Shown one piece after another: positions 45,444 to 52,984 of a stretch of DNA of 64,000 bases. Below the pieces are notes generated by a model. That model was not told the origin of the DNA and made no database searches. It saw only the letters and a list, made by a program, of their open reading frames with translations. Source of the stretch: Chroococcidiopsis sp. CCMEE 29 (GTDB lineage Bacteria; Cyanobacteriota; Cyanobacteriia; Cyanobacteriales; Chroococcidiopsidaceae); the NCBI RefSeq assembly GCF_023558375.1, contig NZ_CP083761.1, positions 1,229,001-1,293,000 of the forward strand, in the 5' to 3' direction. The position numbers and the translations under genes are program-made. The stretch's first letter is position 1; each line of letters starts with the position of its first letter.

Positions 45444-46256
45444 ATGGGTTTAATTCTAGGTAACATCATTGCCATTTACCGCAGAGAATTTCAGAGCTAT
45501 TTTGCATCGCCTTTAGCGTACGCGATCGCTGGCGTTTTCTGGCTGTTATCTGGATTCTTCTTTGTGATAATTCTGCTGGGACCACAGGGATTTATTCAAC
45601 AAGTTGCTCAAAATGATTTGCAAGGGCAGCAATTGGGAGTACCAGTGCCGCCTGTGGACGTAGCATACGAATTCCTCCGCGCCTTTTTGAGCGTCATGGG
45701 CTCTCTCGCCTTGTTCATCCTGCCAATTTTATCAATGGGACTTTATGCAGAAGAACGCAAGCGCGGGACTTTGGAGTTATTAGCTACCTCGCCAATCACT
45801 AATTGGGCAGTAGCCGTAGGTAAACTATTGGGGGTGCTGACGTTTTTTATTACATTGTTGCTGCCGTTGCTAGCGTATGAAGCGATCGCCTTAAGTGCAG
45901 CTAATCCACCCATCCAACCAGCCGTACCATTACTGGGACATCTGGGATTAATCTTATTGGCAGCTGGGGTACTATCTTTGGGAATGTTCATCTCCTCCCT
46001 CACAGACAGCACCATTCTGGCGGCTGTTCTCACCTTCGCCCTAATTCTATTTCTCTGGGTAATCGATGTGGTTGCCAATACGATAGGTGGTCCAGTGGGA
46101 CAAGCCTTGGGTCATCTTTCATTGCTGAGACATTACAACAATTTAGTACAAGGCATTTTTGATACTAGCAGCTTGATTCTATTTGCCAGTTACATCGTTT
46201 TAGGTATCTTTCTCACTGCTCAATCAATTGATGCCCTCCGCTTCCAGCGTTCATGA
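45444..46256 (+). CDS. ABC-2 type permease (GldF-like)
   Basis: 270 residues, six predicted helices. A cytoplasmic start (IYRREFQSYFASPLAYAIAG) leads into helix 1. PILSMGLYAEERKRGTLELLATSP ITNW is the typical ABC-2 coupling segment. It begins directly after the ATPase stop codon (TAG ATG), so the two are translated together and form the membrane channel and motor. Confidence 0.88.
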   Translation: MGLILGNIIAIYRREFQSYFASPLAYAIAGVFWLLSGFFFVIILLGPQGFIQQVAQNDLQGQQLGVPVPPVDVAYEFLRAFLSVMGSLALFILPILSMGLYAEERKRGTLELLATSPITNWAVAVGKLLGVLTFFITLLLPLLAYEAIALSAANPPIQPAVPLLGHLGLILLAAGVLSLGMFISSLTDSTILAAVLTFALILFLWVIDVVANTIGGPVGQALGHLSLLRHYNNLVQGIFDTSSLILFASYIVLGIFLTAQSIDALRFQRS

Positions 46257-46304
46257 CCATTTTGGATTTTGGATTAAATCTAAAATCACAAACCTAGAAT
46301 TTCT

Positions 46305-47864
46305 ATGAAGACCGTCACTACCAAGAATTTTTGGAAATATTTGTTTTGGCTTGGTCCAGTTCTAGCGATCGTGGGCTTATCAGCTGCGGCTGTGTCTGGG
46401 TGGGAACCAGTGCCTTTAGGGTTGCTGATATCTGGAATTGTCCTGACCGGATTATGGCTGCTATTTCAAGCCTATCGGAGTAATTGGTGGGGTCGCCGTT
46501 CTACCCAAGCTGGTACTAATGCAATTGTTGCTACGCTTTCGGTGTTGGTGCTGTTGGGACTGATTAACTTCTTAGGGACTCGCTACTCAATGCGAGTGGA
46601 TTTCACAGAAAATCAGCAATTTACCCTTGCACCGCAGTCGCAGCAGTTAGTGCGGAATTTAGAAGAACCGATTAAGGTCTGGGTGTTTGACCGTAACCAG
46701 AATCCACAAGACCGGGAACTACTGGAGAATTATCGGCGGCAGGGTGTGCAGTTTAATTTTGAGTATGTCGATCCGCAAGCACGACCTGGACTGGCGGAAA
46801 AGTTTGGTGTCAAACAATTTGGGGAAGTCTACCTGGAAGCAGGAAAGCAGCGGCGGTTAGTTCAGAGCGTGAATGAGCAGGAGCGACTGTCGGAAGTAAG
46901 ATTGACGAATGTACTGCAACAAATAATCAGCGATCGCACCGCCAAGGTTTATTTCCTCCAAGGTCATGGCGAATACCCTATCGCAGGTGAACAAGCTGGA
47001 CTTTCGCAAGCTGTCAGCGCTTTAGGAGAGAAAAACTACACAACTGAACCGCTGAATTTAGTACAGCAGCCAAATGTTCCCAAAGATGCCGATGTGGTAG
47101 TGGTAGCGGGTCCGAGACGGACGCTGTTTGAGCGGGAAGTAAAAGTCTTGAGTGACTATCTCAATCAAGGTGGTAGCTTGCTGCTAATGATTGATCCTAA
47201 TACCAATCCTGGTCTTAATAGTTTGTTGAAAACCTGGGGTGTCACGCTTGACGATCGCTTGGCAGTCGATCCAGCTGGAGCCGGTAGCGGTCTTGGTCCT
47301 GCTGTTCCCCTCGTAACCAACTACGGCGACCATCCGATTACCAGAGATTTTGGTAACGGCATTTCTTTCTATCAAGGGGCAAGACCAATTGAAATTAACC
47401 CAGTGGCTGGTGTGCAGGCAACTCCTCTCCTGCTAACCAGTTCCCAGAGTTGGGCAGAGAGCGATCTAACCAGCCAAGAGTTGCAATTTAACCCAGAGAG
47501 CGATCGCCCAGGTCCTTTAAATTTAGGTGTTGCCCTCACTCGTCCAGTGAAATCTCCTACACCCGCACAGGCGCAAGAATCAGACAAAAAGCCCGCTGAG
47601 TCGCGACTGGTAGTATTGGGAAATTCTAATTTTGCCACCGATGGAGTGTTTGAGCAGCAGCTGAATGGGGATGTGTTCCTCAACTCTGTCAGCTGGCTTA
47701 GCAACCAGGATGAGCAACTACTTTCCATTCGCCCAAAGGAACCAAAAAACCGTCGCCTTAACTTAACACCACAGCAAGCCAATATCTTAGGCTGGACATC
47801 TTTATTTATTGTGCCTCTGTTTGGGTTTGGGGCAGCAGCACTTCTCTGGTGGCGACGAAGGTAG
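46305..47864 (+). CDS. GldG-like ABC auxiliary membrane protein
   Basis: 519 residues. Two N-terminal helices (about 15-55), a third around 75-93, then a large external region (100-490) and a C-terminal helix (495-512). RYSMRVDFTENQQFTLAPQS is the family entry motif, and VYFLQGHGEY and VVVAGPRR follow. It matches the GldG/ABC_transp_aux type, an accessory subunit of ABC-2 systems. Encoded 48 bp after the permease. The leader contains AAATCTAAAATC repeat units. Confidence 0.85.
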   Translation: MKTVTTKNFWKYLFWLGPVLAIVGLSAAAVSGWEPVPLGLLISGIVLTGLWLLFQAYRSNWWGRRSTQAGTNAIVATLSVLVLLGLINFLGTRYSMRVDFTENQQFTLAPQSQQLVRNLEEPIKVWVFDRNQNPQDRELLENYRRQGVQFNFEYVDPQARPGLAEKFGVKQFGEVYLEAGKQRRLVQSVNEQERLSEVRLTNVLQQIISDRTAKVYFLQGHGEYPIAGEQAGLSQAVSALGEKNYTTEPLNLVQQPNVPKDADVVVVAGPRRTLFEREVKVLSDYLNQGGSLLLMIDPNTNPGLNSLLKTWGVTLDDRLAVDPAGAGSGLGPAVPLVTNYGDHPITRDFGNGISFYQGARPIEINPVAGVQATPLLLTSSQSWAESDLTSQELQFNPESDRPGPLNLGVALTRPVKSPTPAQAQESDKKPAESRLVVLGNSNFATDGVFEQQLNGDVFLNSVSWLSNQDEQLLSIRPKEPKNRRLNLTPQQANILGWTSLFIVPLFGFGAAALLWWRRR

Positions 47865-47867
47865 AAA

Positions 47868-47907
47868 GCAGGGGGAGCAGGGGGAGCTTTCTTGAGCAGG
47901 GGGAGCA
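47868..47907. repeat. GGGGAGCA-type dispersed repeat
   Basis: Degenerate units GCAGGGGGAGCAGGGGGAGC and TTGAGCAGGGGGAGCAAG after the GldG-like gene. Same family as 6912-6952 and 26151-26185. Confidence 0.6.
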
Positions 47908-47931
47908 AGAGTGTAATCCAAAATCTAAAAT

Positions 47932-47970
47932 CCCCTAACCCCTAACCCCTAACCCCTAACCCCTAACCCC
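47932..47970. repeat. Heptamer tandem repeat (CCCCTAA)n
   Basis: Five to six CCCCTAA units ending 8 bp before the ATG of the DUF4340 gene, where a Shine-Dalgarno would be expected. The same heptamer appears in reverse at 52871-52901 and forward at 52964-52981. Confidence 0.85.
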
Positions 47971-47978
47971 TCCCCTCT

Positions 47979-48611
47979 ATGAAGCTACAACGGACAACTT
48001 TAATTTTGCTCCTCCTAGCGTTGGGCTTAGGTGGCTTTGTTTACTTCTATGAAATTCAAGGTGCTACTCAGCGGCAGGAAGCCAAAAACCAAGAGCAGCA
48101 AATTTTCTCCTTTGAGGAGAAACAGGTAAAATCCTTTACGGTAAAGACTAAAGGGCAAACGCTAGAGTTTGAACGTGAGGAAAAGGCTGGTAAGTCTACC
48201 TGGCAGATGAAGGCTCCCAGTGATACCCCAGCTAATGATGCCTCAGTCGCTTATTTATTGGATTTACTGGTAGGGGGGAAGAGCGATCGCACAATTCAAG
48301 TTCCAGCCACTCAACTGCAAGAATACGGATTAGATCAACCCCGAGCCACTATAGAAGTTAAGCTGAACAATCAGGAAACTCATCAGCTAATTTTAGGTAA
48401 GCCTGATTTTAATCGCAATTTTTTGTATGCTCAAGCGGTCCCCCCTGCTAAACTCGCAGAAAATGTAGAGGTGCTGTTGGTATCTACAGACTTTGCGAAT
48501 GCGGTCAATCGCTCTTTGTCCGAGTGGAAAAGCCAGGACGCTAGTAAAAGCGATAATGAGAAAAGTGCTGAAGCACCTAAGGAATCGTTTAAAGCAACTC
48601 CTTCGCCATGA
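47979..48611 (+). CDS. DUF4340 domain-containing protein
   Basis: 210 residues. One N-terminal hydrophobic helix (8-25), then the extracytoplasmic DUF4340 pattern: FSFEEKQVKSFTVKTKGQTL, AYLLDLLVGGKSDRTI, LQEYGLDQPRATIEVKLN. DUF4340 proteins commonly follow GldG-type genes, so this is the fourth component of the same ABC system, on the periplasmic side. It starts 114 bp after the GldG-like gene. The stop overlaps the start of the dead purU (ATGA). Confidence 0.82.
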   Translation: MKLQRTTLILLLLALGLGGFVYFYEIQGATQRQEAKNQEQQIFSFEEKQVKSFTVKTKGQTLEFEREEKAGKSTWQMKAPSDTPANDASVAYLLDLLVGGKSDRTIQVPATQLQEYGLDQPRATIEVKLNNQETHQLILGKPDFNRNFLYAQAVPPAKLAENVEVLLVSTDFANAVNRSLSEWKSQDASKSDNEKSAEAPKESFKATPSP

Positions 48612-49463
48612 ATAGCCCCACAGCAACGCTGTTAGTTTCCTGCCCAGATCAGCGGGGATTAGTGGCGAAGATCGCTAACTTTAATTTATGCTAATGGCGG
48701 CAATATTATTCATGCCGATCAACATACAGACTTTGCTGCTGGATTATTTTTAACTCGGATTGAATGGCAGCTGGAGGGATTTAATCTACCGCGTGAGTTA
48801 ATTGGACCAGCATTTAATGTGATCGCGCAACCTCTGCAAGCTAAGTGGGAACTGCACTTTTCCAACACAGTGCCACGAATTGCTATATGGGTGAGTCGAC
48901 AGAATCATTGTCTATTCGACCTAATTTTGCGGCAGCAAGCTCAAGAATTCGCCGCTGAAATTCCGCTAATTATCAGTAATCATTTCGATTTAAAGGTAGT
49001 AGCAGAACAATTTGGTATCGACTATTACCACATTCCTATTGCTAAGGACAACAAACCAGTCCAAGAAGCAAAACAGTTAGAAATACTGCATCAGTACAAA
49101 ATTGATTTAGTTGTACTAGCAAAATATATGCAAGTTCTTAGCCAGGAATTTATTGCCCAATTTCCGCAAATTATCAATATTCACCACTCATTTCTACCTA
49201 CCTTTGTTGGCGCTAATCCCTATCAACAAGCCTATGAGCGCGGTGTGAAAATTATCGGTGCTACGGCTCATTATGTTACAGCTAACCTGGATGCAGGACC
49301 AATTATTCAGCAGGATGTTGCACACATCAGCCATCGAGATGATGTTGCTGATTTAATTCGCAAAGGCAAGGATTTAGAGCGAGTGGTTTTAGCTAGAGCA
49401 GTACGTTTGCACTTACAGAATCGGGTGCTGGTGTACGGAAATCGAACCGTGGTGTTTGAGTAG
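48608..49463 (+). pseudogene. purU: Formyltetrahydrofolate deformylase, frameshifted copy
   Basis: ATG at 48608 gives MNSPTATLLVSCPDQRGLVA KIANF. One extra A at 48680-48684 then shifts into a stop at 48692. The other frame continues IYANGGNIIHADQHTDFAAG and is open to the end at 49463. All formyltransferase parts are there (INIHHSFLPTFVGANPYQQA, GATAHYVTANLDAGPIIQQD). Close homologue of the intact gene at 49785. An internal start could give a 214-residue protein lacking the ACT domain. Confidence 0.85.
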
Positions 49464-49784
49464 GTGATTCATCTTAATGCGGAAATTACGGAACGGTTCT
49501 TGATAAATTCATGAATTTCTCTGCTATACCGCCGTATATTCACATTTTTTGAACAAACATTGAAGCGTAAACCAGGTTATTTTTAAGTGGAAGTTCGGTT
49601 GTCTATAAAGCAGAGTTAGCTTTAGCTTTAGTTATATGTAAGGCTATTTTGAACCATCCCGAGGCAGAGCAATCTATCTTTACTCTGAAGAGTTTGCGGT
49701 GTAGCTATACTACCCGTCCGACTCGCCTGCAAAAACTTTATAGTCTTGCAACTTTCCGAATAATTCTTTATTGCAGAACTGACG
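49464..49784. other. Intergenic region between the two purU copies
   Basis: 321 bp. No supported gene. A 73-codon open frame (49571-49792) without ATG reads KAELALALVICKAILNHPEA and continues into the purU start. It may be chance or a relic. Promoter and leader of the intact purU should lie here. Confidence 0.4.
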
Positions 49785-50639
49785 ATGACTAGCTCTACGG
49801 CAACACTCCTAGTTTCCTGTCCCGAGCAGCAAGGACTGGTGTCAAAACTTACCAACTTTATTGATAGTAATGGCGGTCAGATCATCCATGCCGTTCAGCA
49901 TACAGACGGTACAGCTAAGCTGTTCCTGAGCCGAATTGAATGGCAACTGGATAAGTTTAATCTGACCCGCGATTTAATTGCACCAGCCTTTAATACCGTC
50001 ACCCAACCCCTACAAGCCAGCTGGAACCTCCATTTTTCTGACACAGTACCGCGAATTGCTATTTGGGTAAGTCGGCAAGACCATTGCCTCTTGGACTTAC
50101 TTTGGCGGCAGCGAGCCAAAGAATTTTTAGCAGAAATTCCACTGATTATCAGCAACCATCCTGACTTAAAGGTCATCGCCGATCAATTTGGCATTGACTA
50201 TTACCATATTCCGGTCACTAATGAAAACAAATTAATCCAGGAAGAACGACAGTTAGAAATATTGCGGCAATACAACATTGATTTGGTTGTATTGGCGAAG
50301 TACATGCAGATTCTCAGTCCTCAATTTATCGCCCAGTTTCCGCAAGTGATCAATATACATCACTCGTTTTTACCAGCTTTTGCTGGTGCCAATCCCTACC
50401 ACAAAGCGTATGAGCGCGGTGTGAAAAGCATTGGTGCTACGGCCCACTATGTCACAGCGGAATTAGATGCAGGACCGATTATTGAGCAGGATGTAGTGCG
50501 AGTAAGTCATCGGGATGATGTTAATGATTTCATTCGCAAAGGTAAAGATTTAGAACGAATTGTTTTAGCTAGAGCGGTACGTTTGCACTTGCAGAATCGA
50601 GTGTTAGTGTATGGAAATCGGACAGTGGTGTTTGAGTAG
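49785..50639 (+). CDS. purU: Formyltetrahydrofolate deformylase
   Basis: 284 residues. N-terminal ACT domain (5-80, ATLLVSCPEQQGLVSKLTNF), then a formyltransferase-fold domain with INIHHSFLPAFAGANP near 195 (catalytic His) and GATAHYVTAELDAGPIIEQD near 220 (catalytic Asp). Hydrolyses 10-formyl-THF to THF and formate, balancing the one-carbon pool and, in E. coli, supplying formate to PurT. PurT is encoded in this window. Intact member of a tandem duplication. Confidence 0.92.
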   Translation: MTSSTATLLVSCPEQQGLVSKLTNFIDSNGGQIIHAVQHTDGTAKLFLSRIEWQLDKFNLTRDLIAPAFNTVTQPLQASWNLHFSDTVPRIAIWVSRQDHCLLDLLWRQRAKEFLAEIPLIISNHPDLKVIADQFGIDYYHIPVTNENKLIQEERQLEILRQYNIDLVVLAKYMQILSPQFIAQFPQVINIHHSFLPAFAGANPYHKAYERGVKSIGATAHYVTAELDAGPIIEQDVVRVSHRDDVNDFIRKGKDLERIVLARAVRLHLQNRVLVYGNRTVVFE

Positions 50640-50707
50640 TGCCCTCAAATCAATCACTTGGTGTTAGCAGTTAGGCTTAGTGAAGCGATCGCCGGATAAT
50701 AAAAAAG

Positions 50708-51415
50708 ATGGCGCTCACTTTATTACTCTCAAACATGAGTCAAACTTCCCTGAATTTAATTGCAATTTCTGTTTTTGTGATGACGCTTTCAAGTCTGCTG
50801 GGACCATTATTCAACTTGTCACCGGTAGTACCCGCGATCGCCACCTTCAGTCTCTTAGGACTTGCAACACTCGATAATTTCAGCTTGCAAGGCAAGGGAA
50901 GTACGCTGCTTTTGGATTGGCTAGCCAGTTTCTCACCCCAGTACCGCGATCGCATCATCCGGCATGAAGCAGGGCATTTTCTAGTCGCTTACCTATTGGA
51001 AATCCCAGTAAGCGGCTACACCCTTAGCGCTTGGGAAGCTCTTAAGCAGCGTCAATCAGGACAGGGTGGCGTAAGCTTTGACGATCCAGATTTGGCATCC
51101 CAGCTAGAACAAGGGATTCTTTCCGCTCAGATGTTAGACCGCTACTGCACCACTTGGATGGCAGGTGTTGCCGCTGAAACTCTAATTTATGATAGTGCCG
51201 AAGGTGGAGCGGATGATAGGCAGAAGATCAGAAACGTTCTAGCACGATTAGGATTCTCTATCCCAACTCAAGAACAGAAGCAGCGTTGGGCAGCTTTGCA
51301 AGCTCGTAACCTACTCCAAGCAAACTGGTTTGCCTATGAAGCGTTAGTCAGTGCCATGCAAACACGTGCTAATGTTACTGAGTGTTTTCGTGTGATTGAA
51401 CAGCATCGTCAATAG
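50708..51415 (+). CDS. FtsH-protease-domain-like protein without ATPase
   Basis: 235 residues. Two hydrophobic segments (15-35 and 38-55), then RIIRHEAGHFLVAYLLEIPV with the zinc motif HEAGH at 86-90. GGVSFDDPD and the helical region CTTWMAGVAAETLIYDSAEG follow, as in the M41 peptidase part of FtsH, where an acidic residue near AAE is the third ligand. The AAA ATPase is missing, so it is not a full FtsH. Homologues exist in cyanobacteria and plastids. A membrane protease or a degenerate regulator are both possible. Confidence 0.75.
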   Translation: MALTLLLSNMSQTSLNLIAISVFVMTLSSLLGPLFNLSPVVPAIATFSLLGLATLDNFSLQGKGSTLLLDWLASFSPQYRDRIIRHEAGHFLVAYLLEIPVSGYTLSAWEALKQRQSGQGGVSFDDPDLASQLEQGILSAQMLDRYCTTWMAGVAAETLIYDSAEGGADDRQKIRNVLARLGFSIPTQEQKQRWAALQARNLLQANWFAYEALVSAMQTRANVTECFRVIEQHRQ

Positions 51416-52869
51416 GTTACTCGCTTTGCACTCAAAGATTGGCAATAGCGATCGCAATGCTGCAAAAATTGAGCTGGAATTTCTGAGCGCCCACCGAAGT
51501 GCAGATGAGTGTAGGAAGCATGAATAGAATGCAAACACCATCCTTCTAATGTTGCTGGAGATTGAGGATCATATCTTCTTGTTTGAAACAAAGGCTTGGT
51601 TGGGATTTCAGATAGATGCGATCGATGAAACTCATGACCCCACACTACATCCCCAGTCCTCAGCAGTGGGCTATCTTGTAGGGCGGTTGCTTGCCGATAA
51701 CCGAGGGTCAGACGTGAACCCATCACAGCCTTTGTCGGGATAGCCCCTACCATTGCCCAAGACTGACTCTCAAAATCTACAATCTGCTGACATAGATACA
51801 TCAGTCCCCCGCACTCAGCATAAGTTGGCATTCCTGCTTGAATTGCTCGAAGAACAGTCTCAAGAGCTAAGCGATTTTCTGCTAGTTGTTGGGCAAAAAC
51901 TTCTGGGAAACCACCACCGAAATATAATCCTTGGACACCTTCTGGTAAGTCAGAGTCAACCAGCGGACTCCAAAAAACCAATTCTGCCCCAAGCTCTGTA
52001 AGGATTTCCAAATTGTCCTGGTAGTAGAAACTGAAAGCGCGATCATGGGCGACAGCTACTCGGAGGGGCGAGGAAGAGGACGCGGTGACGCGGTGACGCG
52101 GTGACGCGGGGAATTTCGCCCCCTGTTGCCCCCTAATCCCCACTGGCGTGGGGACCCCGAGTTCCCCCTGCTCCCCCTGCTCTCTTCTGACCCCTATCTT
52201 CAACAACGGTAATAGGCGTTGCCAGTCAAAGCAGGTGTCACCTAAATTTGCCAGTTGGTCTATTAAGGTATCTAGCTGGGTAATTTCCGCTGTGGGGACT
52301 AAGCCAAGGTGCCGGTCGGGAATTGTGATGTTATCCTGCCGCCGCAGCACGCCTAGAATTGGTAATTGCAACGGTTCCAAGGCATCCTTAAGCAGTTCTA
52401 GGTGGCGATCGCTTCCTACGCGATTCAAGACTACTCCAGCCAGTCTAACTTTGGGCTCAAATGAGCGATAACCGTGGGCGATCGCTGCTACAGAGCGAGA
52501 CAATCGACTGCAATCGATTACCAATAAAACTGGGAGATCGAGCAACTGTGCTACATGAGCTGTACTCGCTGTAGAGTCTGTGCCGGTCGCCCCATCAAAC
52601 AAACCCATCACACCTTCCACTAAGGCGTAATCTACCCCCTGGGTATGACGAGCAAAACATTTTTGGATATAGAATTCTGAGGTCAGCACTGGGTCTAGAT
52701 TTCGACAAGCACGCCCTGTAACGTGCTGATGAAACATCGGATCGATATAGTCCGGACCAACTTTGAAAGATTGCACCTTGATTTGCCGACGGTGCAAAGA
52801 CGCTAACAGGGTGAGTGTGACCGTCGTCTTACCCACCCCGCTACGTTCTCCGGCAATGACTAAAGCCAT
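51409..52869 (-). CDS. cobB: Cobyrinic acid a,c-diamide synthase
   Basis: 486 residues. ATP-dependent amidation of the a and c side chains in cobalamin (here probably pseudocobalamin) synthesis. The N-terminal synthetase domain has GERSGVGKTT at 7-16. The C-terminal class I glutamine amidotransferase has catalytic Cys353 in YAECGGLMYL and GHEFHRS. Residues 227-267 are an unusual linker rich in Gly, Gln, Pro and Ser, encoded by intergenic-type repeats but in frame. Downstream of opcA by 95 bp. Overlaps the end of the FtsH-like gene by 7 bp, convergently. Confidence 0.92.
   Translation of the reverse strand: MALVIAGERSGVGKTTVTLTLLASLHRRQIKVQSFKVGPDYIDPMFHQHVTGRACRNLDPVLTSEFYIQKCFARHTQGVDYALVEGVMGLFDGATGTDSTASTAHVAQLLDLPVLLVIDCSRLSRSVAAIAHGYRSFEPKVRLAGVVLNRVGSDRHLELLKDALEPLQLPILGVLRRQDNITIPDRHLGLVPTAEITQLDTLIDQLANLGDTCFDWQRLLPLLKIGVRREQGEQGELGVPTPVGIRGQQGAKFPASPRHRVTASSSSPLRVAVAHDRAFSFYYQDNLEILTELGAELVFWSPLVDSDLPEGVQGLYFGGGFPEVFAQQLAENRLALETVLRAIQAGMPTYAECGGLMYLCQQIVDFESQSWAMVGAIPTKAVMGSRLTLGYRQATALQDSPLLRTGDVVWGHEFHRSHLSEIPTKPLFQTRRYDPQSPATLEGWCLHSIHASYTHLHFGGRSEIPAQFLQHCDRYCQSLSAKRVTY
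52069..52191. repeat. Repeat-derived in-frame insertion within cobB
   Basis: Contains four tandem GACGCGGT-type units (near 52080-52110), a GGGGAATTTCGCCCC hairpin, CCCCACTGGCGTGGGG and CCCCCTGCT units, all resembling intergenic repeats. It is a multiple of three without stops, so cobB stays open across the junction between its two domains. Confidence 0.75.
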
Positions 52870-52870
52870 G

Positions 52871-52984
52871 CTAGGGTTTAGGGGTTAGGGGTTAGGGATT
52901 AGATAGATTGAATGCTAAAAGCTGAAAAATTCATAATTCATAATCCATCCTTATTATTTTGCCTCTAACCCCTAACCCCTAATT
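52871..52984. repeat. Inverted heptamer arrays between opcA and cobB
   Basis: GGGTTTAGGGGTTAGGGGTT at 52875-52894 faces CTAACCCCTAACCCCTAA at 52965-52982. The arms can pair over about 20 bp. In the opcA transcript this would make a large hairpin between opcA and cobB. The right arm encodes the last residues and stop of opcA. Confidence 0.7.

Noticed and set aside
47932-47970. Telomere-like (CCCCTAA)n array
   Set aside because: Only five to six units, intergenic in a bacterial operon and matched by other heptamers across the window. It is a short tandem repeat, not a chromosome end.
48819-49463. Shorter purU read as an independent intact gene
   Set aside because: The missing N-terminal ACT domain is present just upstream in another frame, so a frameshifted full-length copy explains it better.
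52080-52112. Possible CRISPR-like repeat (GACGCGGT units)
   Set aside because: Units of 8-9 bp are directly tandem with no spacers and no cas gene, and lie within the cobB frame.
51549-52471. Plus-strand open frames within cobB
   Set aside because: They are complementary to conserved CobB motifs and partly to repeats, with no family resemblance.
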